Program-made: the position numbers and the translations under genes
Assembly: GCA_015904075.1 (NCBI GenBank)
Contig: JABMDH010000078.1
Location: 6,675 to 13,918 of the forward strand
DNA length: 7,244 bases
Reading direction: 5' to 3'
Origin: Nitrospira sp.
Lineage (GTDB): Bacteria; Nitrospirota; Nitrospiria; Nitrospirales; Nitrospiraceae
The notes under the pieces: model-generated
Told to the model about the DNA's origin: nothing
The model's database searches: none
Seen by the model: only the letters and a program-made list of their open reading frames with translations
In this document: positions 5,370 through 7,244 of the stretch, in pieces
Layout of the letters: each line of letters starts with the position of its first letter
How positions within the stretch are numbered: the first letter of the stretch is position 1

Positions 5370-6531
5370 AGACATCAGCCGTTCGGCCCACATTGCTCAG
5401 CAGGGGTTGAAGGCGGGCCTCAAGGCGAAGGCCTCGTTCCTCGTCTCGCCTGGCTCCGAGCGCATTTACCATACGATGAAGCGCGACGGGTTCTTGCAGA
5501 CCTTTGAACAGTTGGGCGGTACAGTCCTCTCGAATTCCTGCGGCCCCTGTATCGGTCAGTGGAAGCGCGCGGACGGAGTGAAGGGCAAGGCCGATTCCAT
5601 CGTCAGTTCGTTCAATCGCAATTTCCCAGGCCGCAATGACGGCATCAACGAAACGCTGTCGTTCCTCGCCAGCCCGGAAGTGGTCACGGCCTATGCGCTG
5701 TCCGGCGATTTGGGATTCGATCCGGTCAATGGCACCCTCAAGGGCGCCGACGGAAAAGAGTTCAAGCTGCAGCCGCCGAAGGGTGAAGAGCTTCCTGCAA
5801 AGGGGTTTGCCAAGGGCGACGAAGGGTTTGTTGCCCCGGCAGAGAACGGCGATGGACTCACGGTCGATATTCCTCCGACCAGCGAGCGGTTGCAGTTGTT
5901 GCAGCCCTTCCCCCGGTGGGACGGCAAGGACTTCGAGAAGCTGCCGCTTTTGATCAAGACCAAGGGCAAGACCACGACGGACCATATTTCTCCAGCCGGA
6001 CCTTGGCTCAAGTTCCGCGGCCATTTGGACAAGATCAGCGACAACATGTTCCTGGGGGCCAACAATGCCTTTTCCTCAGAGCCAGGCAAAGGCACGGATG
6101 TGTTGACGGGCGAATCGGGCCTGACCATTGCGCAAATTGCCCGCCGGTATAAGGCGAAGGGGATCGGCTCCATTGTGGTGGGCGATGAAAACTATGGCGA
6201 GGGCAGCAGCCGCGAACATGCCGCCATGTCGCCGCGCTTTCTCAATGTGAAAGTTGTGCTCACTAAGAGCTTCGCCCGCATCCACGAGACCAATTTGAAG
6301 AAACAGGGGATCTTGGCGTTGACCTTCGCTGACCCGAAGGATTACGAGAAGATTGAGCAACAGGACCGCATCAGCGTGACGGGGTTGAATAATCTGACTC
6401 CCGGCAAACCGGTGCAGGTGACGATATACAAGACGGATGGCACTTCGCTCACCATCCAGGCGAACCACAGCATTACCGAGCAACAGATTGCGTGGTTCAA
6501 GGCTGGTTCAGCATTGAATGCGCTGAACTAA
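5326..6531 (+). pseudogene. acn: aconitase, C-terminal part only (N-terminal about 350 residues missing)
   Basis: Aconitase interconverts citrate and isocitrate with a [4Fe-4S] cluster. The 401 codons match the second half of a mitochondrial-type aconitase of about 750 residues. The cluster cysteines are present: LIGSCTNSSYED (Cys9 of this frame) and SNSCGPCIGQW (Cys72, Cys75). So are SFNRNFPGRND (95-105), TDHISPAGPWLKFRGHL (218-234) and the swivel-domain GEGSSREHAA (291-300) with SFARIHETNLKKQG (315-328). Domains 1 and most of 2, with their substrate and catalytic residues, are missing. The GTG at 5326 is an open-frame start, not a natural one. The 3' end is intact, and 24 bases separate it from icd. 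I judge it non-functional as written. Confidence 0.88.

Positions 6532-7244
<713 letters not shown>

Noticed and set aside
5359..6024. 221-codon minus-strand frame under aconitase
   Set aside because: The plus strand carries strongly conserved aconitase motifs; the antisense translation shows none.
4998..6531. a genuine AclA-aconitase fusion enzyme
   Set aside because: The two parts are in different reading frames and each lacks its essential domains.

Overview
The window reads as chromosomal DNA of an autotrophic bacterium that uses the reductive TCA (rTCA) cycle. A Nitrospira-like member of the Nitrospirota is the best fit. This rests on a Chlorobium-type two-subunit ATP-citrate lyase (aclB, then the start of aclA), followed by a mitochondrial-type aconitase and a monomeric NADP-type isocitrate dehydrogenase. 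The taxon is an inference from protein resemblance; there is no rRNA marker in the window.

Left part (1-2546), accessory. A HigB/HigA-type toxin-antitoxin pair (172-781) lies behind a good sigma70-like promoter that overlaps a small palindrome. Next come a solitary GIY-YIG domain protein (904-1185) and about 280 bases with no convincing gene. Two minus-strand genes follow: a small acidic protein (1463-1645) and a protein with four CxxC pairs that looks internally duplicated (1684-2043). The latter is divergent from a dual-specificity-type phosphatase (2136-2546). Four of these genes have a -10-like hexamer ending only 6-9 bases before the start codon and no Shine-Dalgarno sequence, so they may make leaderless mRNAs.

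Right part (2669-7244), core metabolism. A Fpg/MutM-type DNA glycosylase comes first. The rTCA operon then starts from a clear promoter (TTGAGT, 17 bases, TACAAT). Its genes have ordinary Shine-Dalgarno sequences. Between aclB and aclA sits a hairpin made of 7-base tandem units in opposite orientations.

The most striking point is a break inside the operon. AclA reads normally for about 108 residues. At about 5319-5326 the sequence then switches, in another reading frame, to the C-terminal half of aconitase, starting just before its first Fe-S cluster cysteine. About 500 residues of AclA and about 350 of aconitase are missing, roughly 2.5 kb if the original order was aclB-aclA-acn-icd. This is either a real deletion that would disable ATP-citrate lyase and this aconitase, or an assembly error. 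The sequence alone cannot decide, but loss of the key CO2-fixation enzyme beside otherwise intact operon genes makes an artefact or minority variant a serious possibility. The icd gene runs off the right edge.

No wholly new defence or mobile system is evident. The candidates for something undescribed are the leaderless-looking promoters, the divergent CxxC-protein/phosphatase pair and the inverted 7-mer element.
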